Shown here in pieces: positions 1 through 6,137 of a DNA stretch of 13,160 bases. Positions within the stretch are counted from its first letter, which is position 1; every line of letters starts with the position of its first letter. The position numbers and the translations under genes are program-made. This DNA is from Thiomonas sp. (GTDB lineage: Bacteria; Pseudomonadota; Gammaproteobacteria; Burkholderiales; Burkholderiaceae_C), in contig DAIDHU010000233.1 of assembly GCA_027451915.1 (NCBI GenBank), forward strand, positions 1-13,160, given 5' to 3'. The notes beneath the pieces are model-generated. The model did not search any database and had not been told where the DNA came from. It saw nothing but the letters and a program-made list of their open reading frames with translations.

Positions 1-911
1 TCGCGGATTTCGACAAACCAGGTCGGGCTGGTCACGTTGATCTCGGTCAGGCGCGAGCCGATGATGTCCAGCCCCACCAGCAGCAGTCCGCGCGCGGCCA
101 GCGTGGGGCCCAGCGCCTGCGCGATGGTCAGGTCGGACTCCTGCAGGGGCTGCGCGCGCCCCAGGCCGCCCGCGGCCAGGTTGCCCCGCGTCTCTCCGCC
201 CTGCGGAATGCGCGCGAGGGCGAAGGGAACCGGCTCGCCGGCGATGAGCAGCACGCGCTTGTCGCCTTGCGCGATCTGCGGCAGGTAGGTCTGCGCCATG
301 ATGGTGCGCCGCCCGGTGTCGGTCAGGGTCTCGAGCACCACGCCCAGGTTCGCGTCGGGGGAGCCGTCGGGGCCGTTGCGCAGCCGGAACACGCCGGAGC
401 CGCCCATGCCGTCCAGCGGCTTGACGATGACGTCGCCGTGCTCGCGCGCGAAGGCCCGCAGCGCCGCCGGATCGCGGCTGACCAGGGTGTCGGGGATGTG
501 GGCCGGCCACTCGAGAATGGCCAGCTTCTCCGGGTGATCGCGCAGGGCGCGCGGGCGATTGAACACGCGCGCGCCTTCGCGCTCGGCCTGCTCCAGCAAA
601 TGCGTGGCGTAGAAGAATTCGCTGTCGAAAGGCGGATCCTTGCGCATGAGCACCGCGTCGAAATCGCGCAGGGCCAGGCCCAGCACCTCGATCTCGGTGA
701 ACCAGGGCCTCGCGCCGTCGAGCAGCTGGACGTGCCGGCAGGGCGCGCGCACCGCCTGGGCTCCACGCGCGTCGCGGCTCCAGCGCAGCTGGCGCGGCTC
801 GCAGGCCCAGACCGAATGGCCGCGCCGCGCCGATTCGCGCATCATGGCCAGGGTCGAGTCCTTTTTCGGATTGAAGGTTTCCAGCGGATCGGCGACGAAC
901 AGCAGTTTCAT
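1..911 (-). CDS. gshB: Glutathione synthase, partial (3' end outside the window)
   Basis: Joins gamma-glutamylcysteine and glycine, using ATP, to make glutathione in the cytosol; this is the second step of the pathway. The visible 303 residues, read from ATG 911-909, match the GshB ATP-grasp family along their whole length. The start is MKLLFVADP. MRKDPPF lies at residues 89-95 and KPLDGMGG at 164-171 (nucleotide binding). IPQGGETRGNLAAGG lies at about 235-249 (glycine-rich active-site loop) and EINVTSPT at 290-297 (metal and substrate site). Family members have about 315 residues, so only the last dozen or so are missing beyond base 1. It follows gshA after 31 nt, in which a GC-rich hairpin (920-937) sits where a ribosome site is expected; no clean Shine-Dalgarno is visible. 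It very probably shares the gshA transcript. Confidence 0.96.
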   Translation of the reverse strand, partial: MKLLFVADPLETFNPKKDSTLAMMRESARRGHSVWACEPRQLRWSRDARGAQAVRAPCRHVQLLDGARPWFTEIEVLGLALRDFDAVLMRKDPPFDSEFFYATHLLEQAEREGARVFNRPRALRDHPEKLAILEWPAHIPDTLVSRDPAALRAFAREHGDVIVKPLDGMGGSGVFRLRNGPDGSPDANLGVVLETLTDTGRRTIMAQTYLPQIAQGDKRVLLIAGEPVPFALARIPQGGETRGNLAAGGLGRAQPLQESDLTIAQALGPTLAARGLLLVGLDIIGSRLTEINVTSPTWFVEIR

Positions 912-919
912 GGCGACGG

Positions 920-937
920 GCCCCCGTATGCGGGGGC
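920..937 (-). other. GC-rich hairpin between gshA and gshB
   Basis: Two 7-base arms (920-926 and 931-937) pair perfectly around a 4-base loop, all G-C pairs. The hairpin starts 8 nt before the gshB start codon and lies within the 31-nt gshA-gshB gap. There is no T run, so it is not an obvious terminator. It could stabilise the message or limit translation initiation of gshB; this is inference. Confidence 0.6.
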
Positions 938-942
938 GTGGT

Positions 943-2235
943 TCACTCGGATTCGGCCTCGGGATCGGTGCGCTCGAGCTCGTAGCTCGCGGCCACCAGC
1001 GCCAGGCGCGCGATCACGCCGTACATGTGGAAACGGTTGGGCCCGCTGGTGCCGGGCTTGGCTTCCGGATTGGTGACGTTGAACTGCTCGTCGAAAGCCA
1101 GGGGCACGAAATGCATGCCCGGGGAGTTCAGGTTCTCGCTGGGTCCGCGGTCGGCGTGCACGCGGTAGAAGCCGCCCACCACGTAGCGGTCCATCATGTA
1201 GACCACCGGCTCGCACACCGCTTCCTGCAGGCGCTCGATGCTGGGAATGCCTTCCTGGATGATGACGTCGTTGACCTGCATGCCTTCCTTGACCACGCTC
1301 ATCTTGTTGCGGGTCTTGCGGTTGAGATCGCGCACCTCGCTGGCGTCGTGCACCATCATCACGCCCATGCCGTAGGTGCCGGCGTCGGCCTTCACCGCCA
1401 CGAAGGGCTTTTCGTGGATGCCGTATTCCTTGTACTTGCGGCGCACCTTGGTGAGCACCACGTCGACCGCCTCGGCCAGCTCGTCCTCACCGCGGCGCTC
1501 CTGGAAATCGATGCCGCCGCATTGCGCGAAATAGGGGTTGAGCATCCACGGGTCCACGCCGATGAGCTTGGCGAAGCGCTTGACCACCGCGTCGTAGCTG
1601 CGGAAATGGGTGCTCTTGCGCCGCGTGGTCCAGCCCGCGTGCAGGGGCGGCAGCAGGTACTGCTCGAACAGGTTCTGCAGGTCCGCCGGCACGCCCGAGG
1701 ACAGGTCGTTGTTGAGCAGGATGGTGCAGGGGTCGAAGTCCTTCGTGCCCAGGCGGCGCTTGGCGCGCACCAGCGGCTCCAGCAGCAGGCTGGCGCCGGT
1801 GGGCAGGGTCACGGTCTTGGGCTCGGTGATGGTCTCGTCGACCGTGCCCACGTGCACGTTCAGCCCCGCCTGGTGGAAGATCTGCGTCAGGCGCGCGAGG
1901 TTTTCCAGGTAGAAGGTGTTGCGCGTGTGCTTCTCGGGGATCAGCAGCAGGCCCTTGGCCTCGGGGCAGATCTTCTCGATCGCGGCCATCGCCGCCTGCA
2001 CCGCCAGGGGCAGCATTTCCTCGGACAGGTTGTTCCAGCCCCCGGGAAACAGATTGGTGTCCACCGGCGCGAGCTTGAAGCCGCCATTGCGCAGGTCCAC
2101 CGACGCGTAGAACGGCGGTTGGTGTTCCATCCACTCGAGACGGAACCAGCGCTCGATCGAGGGTTGGGCTTCGAGAATGCGCTGCTCGAGTTCGAGAACC
2201 GGGCCGCCTTCGGCGGAGACGAGGTGAGGGATCAT
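943..2235 (-). CDS. gshA: Glutamate-cysteine ligase, Acidithiobacillus/betaproteobacterial type
   Basis: Catalyses ATP-dependent ligation of glutamate and cysteine, the first and usually limiting step of glutathione synthesis, in the cytosol. The 430-residue protein resembles the GshA family described from Acidithiobacillus ferrooxidans (TIGR02049), not E. coli GshA. Visible family blocks are an N-terminal VDLRNGGFKLAPVDTNLFPGG stretch at about 46-66, LLNNDLSSG in the middle, and VKADAGTYGMG with Lys282, which looks like an ATP-grasp nucleotide-binding loop. SVVKEGMQVNDVIIQEG follows. I chose ATG 2235-2233 because AAGGTG lies 8 nt upstream and family homology begins at MIPHL. The frame is open further upstream to 2397, but that extension has no family-like sequence. 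It is followed by gshB after 31 nt and preceded by the amtB terminator, so it probably has its own promoter between about 2236 and 2405. Confidence 0.93.
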   Translation of the reverse strand: MIPHLVSAEGGPVLELEQRILEAQPSIERWFRLEWMEHQPPFYASVDLRNGGFKLAPVDTNLFPGGWNNLSEEMLPLAVQAAMAAIEKICPEAKGLLLIPEKHTRNTFYLENLARLTQIFHQAGLNVHVGTVDETITEPKTVTLPTGASLLLEPLVRAKRRLGTKDFDPCTILLNNDLSSGVPADLQNLFEQYLLPPLHAGWTTRRKSTHFRSYDAVVKRFAKLIGVDPWMLNPYFAQCGGIDFQERRGEDELAEAVDVVLTKVRRKYKEYGIHEKPFVAVKADAGTYGMGVMMVHDASEVRDLNRKTRNKMSVVKEGMQVNDVIIQEGIPSIERLQEAVCEPVVYMMDRYVVGGFYRVHADRGPSENLNSPGMHFVPLAFDEQFNVTNPEAKPGTSGPNRFHMYGVIARLALVAASYELERTDPEAESE

Positions 2236-2405
2236 GCGCAAGACACCTTGGAAACGGAGGCGGCCGGACAGGCCACGGATTTCGATTGTTGCAGAGCCGA
2301 GGCAAACGCGTGTGTCGTTACCTCGGTCCGCTTCGATTGTTCCGCATCCATGTGGGGGCGGCCCGGCCCCCGGACAAGGGGCTTTGCGCCGGGACAAGCC
2401 AGGCG

Positions 2406-2435
2406 AAAAAAAGCGCCCGGACCAGGCCGGGCGCT
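2406..2435 (-). terminator. Rho-independent terminator of the porin-glnK-amtB operon
   Basis: Read on the minus strand, a perfect 9-bp stem (2427-2435 with 2412-2420) closes a 6-base loop and runs directly into seven T residues (plus-strand A run 2406-2412, sharing the base of the stem). It lies 69 nt after the amtB stop codon, in the right orientation to end that operon and insulate gshA. This is the clearest terminator in the window. Confidence 0.92.
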
Positions 2436-2465
2436 AAAGTCTTGCTCTGGAGAGAGGCCAAACGG

Positions 2466-2485
2466 CCCGGACCCGCGGGTCCGGG
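2466..2485 (-). repeat. 20-bp perfect palindrome downstream of amtB
   Basis: Bases 2466-2485 equal their own reverse complement, centred between 2475 and 2476, with only G/C and one A/T pair per arm. It lies between the amtB stop codon and the terminator, 19 nt after the stop. In RNA it would form a tight hairpin that may protect the message 3' end. As DNA it could be a dyad binding site; nothing here decides between these. Confidence 0.6.
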
Positions 2486-2504
2486 GTCATGCGGGGTAAG
2501 GCGC

Positions 2505-3893
2505 TCAGAGCACCTGTTCGCCGTGCAGGCTGATGTCCAGGCCTTCGCGCTCCTGCTCCTCGGTGACGCGCAAACCCAACAGCATGTCGACGACCTTGAG
2601 GATCACGAAGGTCACGATGGCGTCGTAGACGATGGTCACGGCCACGCCCTTGGCCTGGATCAGGAATTGCGCGGCATTGCCCTCGAGCACGCCGGCCGTG
2701 CCGCCGATGGCCTTGACCGCGAACACGCCGGTCAGCAGCGCACCCAGGATCCCGCCGATGGCGTGCACGCCGAAGGCGTCCAGCGAATCGTCGTAGCCGA
2801 TCATCTCCTTCATGTACACAGCGGTCCAGAAGCACACCGCGCCGGCGGCCAGGCCGATGATCAGCGCGCCGGTGGGGCCGACAAAGCCGGAGGCCGGGGT
2901 AATGGCCACCAGTCCGGCCACGGCGCCCGAGCAGATGCCCAGGATGGTCGGCTTGCCGCGGGCCATCCACTCCACGAACATCCAGCTCAGCGCGGCCATC
3001 GCGGTGGCGATCTGGGTGGCCGCCATGGCCATGCCGGCGCGGTCGCTGGCGGCTGCGGCGGAGCCGGCGTTGAAGCCGAACCAGCCCACCCACAGCAGCG
3101 AGGCACCGATCATGGTGAGCACCAGGTTGTGCGGGGGCATCGGCTCCTTGCCATAGCCCACGCGCTTGCCCAGGACCAGGGCGGCCACCAGCCCGGCCAC
3201 GCCGGCGTTGATGTGCACCACGGTGCCGCCGGCGTAGTCCAGCACGCCGTCACCACCCAGCCAGCCGCCGGGGCCCCAGACCATGTGGGCGATGGGCGCG
3301 TACACGGCCAGCAGCCACAGGCCCATGAACCACAGCAGCGCGGAGAACTTCATGCGATCGGCGAAGGAGCCGACGATCAGCGCCGGGGTGATGATCGCGA
3401 AGGTCATCTGGAAGGTCATGTAGGTGGTCTCGGGGATGGTGGGCGCCAGCGCGTTGGCCGCGTCCAGCCCCATGCCCGAGAGGAACAACCTGCTCAATCC
3501 TCCGATGAACCCGTTGCCGTTGGTGAAGGCCAGGCTGTAGCCGACGATCATCCACAGCACGGTCACCAGGCAGGTGATCGCGAAGCTCTGCATCAGCGTG
3601 GCCAGCACGTTCTTCTTGCGCACCATGCCGCCGTAGAACAGCGCCGGGCCCGGGATGGTCATCATCAGCACCAGCGCGGTGGAGGTGAGCATCCACGCGG
3701 TGTCGCCGGAGTTGATGAAGGCCGCCGGGTTCTTGGCCGCCGAGGCGGCCGCCACCGGGGCAGCCGGCGCGGCGGGAGCGGCGGCCGCGGGTGCCGTGGC
3801 GGCCGCGGGAGCGCTGGCGGTCTGGGCCAGTGCCGCGACCGGCGAGCCCAGCATGGCCAGGCTCAGGGCGATGCTTGCGAAGTACTTTTTCAT
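2505..3893 (-). CDS. amtB: Ammonium transporter AmtB
   Basis: Inner-membrane channel for ammonium/ammonia, gated by GlnK. The 462-residue product begins with a signal peptide (MKKYFASIALSL, predicted cleavage after ALA at about residue 23). An Ala/Pro-rich stretch follows to about residue 53, then the Amt fold with about 11 hydrophobic segments. Visible Amt landmarks are MTIPGPALFYGGMVRKKN near the start of the fold, LDYAGGTVVHINAG with Asp219 and His227, and FGVHAIGG with His377. The two histidines are 150 residues apart, as for the E. coli twin-His pair (168 and 318). The tail ends in the typical GLDISLHGE block that contacts PII. I chose ATG 3893-3891, with GAAAGG about 8 nt upstream; an in-frame upstream extension to 3926 overlaps glnK and is less likely. 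It is 29 nt behind glnK, in the same operon. Confidence 0.97.
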   Translation of the reverse strand: MKKYFASIALSLAMLGSPVAALAQTASAPAAATAPAAAAPAAPAAPVAAASAAKNPAAFINSGDTAWMLTSTALVLMMTIPGPALFYGGMVRKKNVLATLMQSFAITCLVTVLWMIVGYSLAFTNGNGFIGGLSRLFLSGMGLDAANALAPTIPETTYMTFQMTFAIITPALIVGSFADRMKFSALLWFMGLWLLAVYAPIAHMVWGPGGWLGGDGVLDYAGGTVVHINAGVAGLVAALVLGKRVGYGKEPMPPHNLVLTMIGASLLWVGWFGFNAGSAAAASDRAGMAMAATQIATAMAALSWMFVEWMARGKPTILGICSGAVAGLVAITPASGFVGPTGALIIGLAAGAVCFWTAVYMKEMIGYDDSLDAFGVHAIGGILGALLTGVFAVKAIGGTAGVLEGNAAQFLIQAKGVAVTIVYDAIVTFVILKVVDMLLGLRVTEEQEREGLDISLHGEQVL

Positions 3894-3922
3894 GTCCTTG
3901 ACCTTTCGGATGTGCTGGGCCG

Positions 3923-4261
3923 TCACAGGGCGTCGCCGCCGGTCTCGCCGGTGCGGATGCGTACCACCTGCTCCAGCGCGGAGACGAAGATCTTGCCGTC
4001 GCCGATCTTGCCCGTGCGCGCGGAGTTCTCGATGGCTTCCAGGGTGCGCTCGACCAGGGTCTCGGGCACCGCCGCCTCGATCTTCACCTTGGGCAGGAAA
4101 TCGACCACGTACTCGGCGCCGCGATACAACTCGGTGTGGCCCTTCTGGCGCCCGAATCCCTTGACCTCGGTCACGGTGATTCCGGTCACGCCGATGCCCG
4201 ACAGCGCTTCGCGCACCTCGTCGAGCTTGAAGGGCTTGATGATGGCCATGATCATCTTCAT
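3923..4261 (-). CDS. glnK: Nitrogen regulatory protein PII (GlnK type)
   Basis: Trimeric signal protein that reads 2-oxoglutarate, ATP/ADP and, through uridylylation, glutamine; it blocks AmtB when nitrogen is plentiful. At 112 residues it has the standard PII length. Visible features are the start MKMIMAIIKPFKLDEVREAL, the T-loop with GRQKGHTELYRGAEY ending at Tyr51 (the uridylylation residue), TGKIGDGKIFV at 83-93 with Lys90, and VRIRTGE with Arg101 and Arg103 for nucleotide binding. The Shine-Dalgarno AGGAG lies 7 nt before ATG 4261-4259. It sits between the porin gene (31-nt gap) and amtB (29-nt gap). I call it GlnK rather than GlnB because of the amtB linkage and the predicted sigma-54/NtrC control of the operon. 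Confidence 0.96.
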   Translation of the reverse strand: MKMIMAIIKPFKLDEVREALSGIGVTGITVTEVKGFGRQKGHTELYRGAEYVVDFLPKVKIEAAVPETLVERTLEAIENSARTGKIGDGKIFVSALEQVVRIRTGETGGDAL

Positions 4262-4292
4262 GGATGGCTCCTAGGATGGCTGGGAATCGGGC

Positions 4293-5393
4293 TCAGAACG
4301 AATACGCGGCAAGCAGCTCGAGGGAGGTCTGCTTGTCCTTCGAGCCGCCGTCGAAGATGGCCAGGTCCGACTTGTCCTGGCGCACCTCGGCGCTGAGCTT
4401 GACGTTCTTCACCGGCGCGTAGTTCAGCGCCAGGGTCAGCTCCTTGAGCTTGTTGGCCTGGCCCAGCGTGCCCGACACGAGGCCCTGCTTGTCGTCCAGG
4501 TATTCACCCCGTCCCGACAGGCTGTACTGGTCGTTGATGGCGTAGTTGGCGTACAGGGCGACGCCGTTGGCCTTGCCGCTGCCGGTGGCGAGGCCGTTGT
4601 AGTTGTCCTTGGTGACCAGGTCGACGTTCACGCCGAAGCTCAGCGCGTCGGTGGCGTTGAGGTTGCCCACGAGGTCAAGCAGCTGCTCCTTGCTCAGCAC
4701 GCTGCTGTTGTAGTAGGACGAAGTGCCCGTGTAGTAGTAGGCCACCGAGTAGCTGAACATCTTGGTGGGGCTGCCCGAGGCGCCCAGCTCGACGGTCTTG
4801 GACGCGCCGCTGACCGGCGAGGCACGGTTGAAGCCGTCATTGACCCCGCCGCTGAGCGTGAGGGCGCCGTTGACCGCGTAGGAGGCGCGCACGCCGGTGT
4901 GGTAGATCGGCTCCAGATCGAAGAACAGCAGCGAGCGCGAGATCTCGTTGTTGGCGATGGGGCTGACCACCTCCATGCCCGCCAGGGTGGGCAGGCGACC
5001 GGCCAGCAGCGTCAGGTTGCCCTGGGCGTACTGCACGAAGGCGTTTTCCACGCCCAGCTGGCTGCCGCCGGGCAGGTAGGTGGCGTCGTTGCCGCCCAGC
5101 AGCGTGACCGAGGCGCCGAAGCCGCTGGTGGGCAGGTAGGCCGCCGTCAGCGAGGCCTGGTTGAGGGTGAAGCCGTTCTGCGTGGTGTCGAACTGGCGCT
5201 GCGCCGGGGTCGAGGTGTCGAAATGGGTGTAGGTGGTGGCGACATAGCCGGTCAGGCTCAGGCCGGGCGTGGCCGCGAGCACGGCGCCCAGGCTGGGCGC
5301 CGATGCGGGCGCCGCGGGGGCGGTCTGCGCGCTGGCCAGCACCGGACAGGCGAAGGCCGTCGCGAGGCAGGCTGCGAGGGTGGCTTTGTTCAT
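4293..5393 (-). CDS. Outer-membrane beta-barrel porin (BBP2/OmpL-like), nitrogen operon
   Basis: Predicted outer-membrane protein of 366 residues. It has a signal peptide (MNKATLAACL onward) with likely cleavage after ASA at residue 22, then a short Ala/Pro-rich linker. The rest is mostly alternating polar/hydrophobic strands rich in Gly, Tyr, Asn and Ser, ending in AAYSF. A C-terminal Phe is the usual outer-membrane beta-barrel signature. GYVATTYTHFDT near residue 48 and VNDGFNRASP in the middle resemble the putative beta-barrel porin-2 family (PF07642); this assignment is from memory and moderate. GGAG lies about 9 nt before ATG 5393-5391. As first gene of the operon, 31 nt ahead of glnK and directly behind a sigma-54 promoter, it probably admits a nitrogen source through the outer membrane. 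Its substrate is unknown. Confidence 0.85.
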   Translation of the reverse strand: MNKATLAACLATAFACPVLASAQTAPAAPASAPSLGAVLAATPGLSLTGYVATTYTHFDTSTPAQRQFDTTQNGFTLNQASLTAAYLPTSGFGASVTLLGGNDATYLPGGSQLGVENAFVQYAQGNLTLLAGRLPTLAGMEVVSPIANNEISRSLLFFDLEPIYHTGVRASYAVNGALTLSGGVNDGFNRASPVSGASKTVELGASGSPTKMFSYSVAYYYTGTSSYYNSSVLSKEQLLDLVGNLNATDALSFGVNVDLVTKDNYNGLATGSGKANGVALYANYAINDQYSLSGRGEYLDDKQGLVSGTLGQANKLKELTLALNYAPVKNVKLSAEVRQDKSDLAIFDGGSKDKQTSLELLAAYSF

Positions 5394-5440
5394 CAGAAAC
5401 TCTCCTCAGGGCGAAGCGGTTGGCGGGATTTCGGAATCAG

Positions 5441-5455
5441 CCGGGGAAACCCCGG
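5441..5455 (-). other. Hairpin at the 5' end of the porin leader
   Basis: A perfect 6-bp G/C stem (5441-5446 with 5450-5455) closes a 3-base loop. If transcription starts about 12 bp from the sigma-54 -12 element (near 5459), the hairpin begins about 5 nt into the message. This is where 5' stem-loops are known to stabilise RNA. Any regulatory role is inference. Confidence 0.55.
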
Positions 5456-5469
5456 TGTCGACATGGCAC

Positions 5470-5485
5470 TGCAGCTTTCGTGCCA
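5470..5485 (-). promoter_or_regulatory. Sigma-54 (RpoN) promoter for porin-glnK-amtB
   Basis: On the minus strand the sequence reads TGGCACGAAAGCTGCA. It matches the -24/-12 consensus TGGCACG-N4-TTGCA with one change (C for T) and has the exact GG-N10-GC spacing (GG at 5484-5483, GC at 5472-5471). The predicted start is near 5459, giving a leader of about 66 nt to the porin ATG. A near-perfect NtrC site lies about 128 bp upstream of that start, a usual distance for enhancer-dependent activation. Confidence 0.88.
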
Positions 5486-5578
5486 GGCTCGCGGCGGCAA
5501 ACCCGTGGGAGTTTGGTGCGGGAACGGGGCCGCCGGGGCTGCTGGAGCCCATCGACGGTGCGCGGCGCTCCGCGGGAA

Positions 5579-5595
5579 CGCACCATGACGGTGCA
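5579..5595 (-). promoter_or_regulatory. NtrC enhancer site
   Basis: The minus strand reads TGCACCGTCATGGTGCG, against the NtrC consensus TGCACC-N4-TGGTGCA: every defined base but the last agrees. The core GCACC-N5-GGTGC dyad (5580-5594) is perfect. It is centred near 5587, about -128 relative to the predicted sigma-54 start, like the enhancers at glnA or glnK of enteric bacteria. It supports activation of porin-glnK-amtB by phosphorylated NtrC under nitrogen limitation. Confidence 0.82.
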
Positions 5596-5606
5596 ATGCC
5601 CCCGGG

Positions 5607-5624
5607 CGGTGCATGCGGTGCATG
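5607..5624. repeat. 9-bp tandem repeat carrying NtrC half-sites
   Basis: The unit GCGGTGCAT occurs twice head to tail (5607-5615 and 5616-5624 on the plus strand). Each copy holds GGTGCA, the half-site of the NtrC dyad, at 5608 and 5617. Further copies of GGTGCA start at 5590 (inside the full site) and 5674. The spacing of 18 and 9 bp is regular, but none of the extra copies forms a correctly spaced dyad, so they may be weak secondary sites. Confidence 0.5.
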
Positions 5625-5625
5625 C

Positions 5626-5647
5626 GGGGCGGGGGGGCAAGGGTGGG
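5626..5647 (+). other. G-quadruplex motif in the divergent control region
   Basis: The plus strand has four G runs of 4, 7, 3 and 3 bases separated by loops of 1, 3 and 1 bases, a canonical intramolecular G-quadruplex pattern. It lies between the NtrC site cluster and ubiK. The rest of the 389-bp gap (5394-5782) shows no gene; the ubiK promoter must lie between here and 5782 but no convincing -35/-10 pair is visible. A role is inference, since GC-rich genomes contain such motifs by chance. Confidence 0.45.
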
Positions 5648-5782
5648 CAGCGCGGGCGCCCGACCGTCCCGCGGGTGCAGTCATTGCGCTGGCAGGCATC
5701 GGCGCGACGCGCGGCGCGCGACAATAGGCGCCTGTGCATGACAAAGTCGCCGGACTTCCCCGGCGCACTGGACGGGACTTTC

Positions 5783-6106
5783 ATGATGGACACCACGCCT
5801 CCCCCCGAACACTCCTCCTCCACGCCCCCGTCGCCCCGCGCCTTCCTGCGCCGCGCCGCCGAGGCCCTGGAGAACTCCCCCCTGAAGGATGTGCAGCGCA
5901 ACGTGCGCGCACTGGCCCATTCGGCCGCCGGGCGCCTGGACCTGGTCACCCGCGAAGAGTTCGACGCGCTGCAGGCCATGCTCAACGCCTCGGCGCAGCG
6001 CGTGGCTCAGCTCGAGGCCCAGGTCGCCGCGCTGGAGTCCCACCTGGCCGCGGCGGCCCAGCGCGCCGCCGAGCAGGGGGCCCAGCCCCCGGTGGTCAAG
6101 GGCTGA
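5783..6106 (+). CDS. ubiK: Ubiquinone biosynthesis accessory factor UbiK (YqiC/BMFP family)
   Basis: Small helical protein that in E. coli assists the cytosolic UbiJ-containing complex carrying out late steps of ubiquinone synthesis. The 107-residue product has the family hallmark RLDLVTREEFD at residues 51-61. A C-terminal coiled coil with heptad Leu/Ala spacing follows (about 62-95), preceded by a helix ENSPLKDVQRNVRAL. The N-terminal 18 residues are Pro/Ser rich and not conserved. The start is uncertain: ATG 5783 is chosen, the ATG at 5786 is immediately adjacent, and one at 5738 would add 15 residues without family similarity. No strong Shine-Dalgarno is seen. It is divergent from the porin operon and 31 nt ahead of comM, with which it is probably co-transcribed. 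Confidence 0.88.
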   Translation: MMDTTPPPEHSSSTPPSPRAFLRRAAEALENSPLKDVQRNVRALAHSAAGRLDLVTREEFDALQAMLNASAQRVAQLEAQVAALESHLAAAAQRAAEQGAQPPVVKG

Positions 6107-6137
6107 AGGGCCGCGCGGCACCGGGCTTCGCGCAGCC

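Noticed and set aside
2236..2397. N-terminal extension of gshA by 54 codons
   Set aside because: Homology and a good Shine-Dalgarno support ATG 2235; the extension has no family-like sequence.
640..2499. Long plus-strand open frame (619 codons) opposite gshA and gshB
   Set aside because: The translation is low-complexity, His/Ala/Gly/Arg rich, and has no family features. It is the antisense shadow of well-supported genes in GC-rich DNA.
2286..4274. Plus-strand open frame of 662 codons opposite amtB and glnK
   Set aside because: It mirrors the codon bias of amtB and glnK and reads as His/Gly/Gln-rich sequence with no domain; the minus-strand genes are certain.
5464..5485. TGGCAC-N10-GTGCCA as a symmetric divergent sigma-54 promoter
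   Set aside because: Only the minus strand has GC at the correct distance from GG; the plus-strand copy lacks a -12 element.
5720..5725. GACAAT as a -10 element for ubiK
   Set aside because: No -35-like hexamer lies at 16-18 bp; the nearest TTGCGC is 30 bp away.
5303..5782. Upstream extension of the ubiK frame by up to 160 codons
   Set aside because: The frame is open, but it overlaps the sigma-54 promoter and NtrC site and encodes Arg-rich sequence unlike UbiK.
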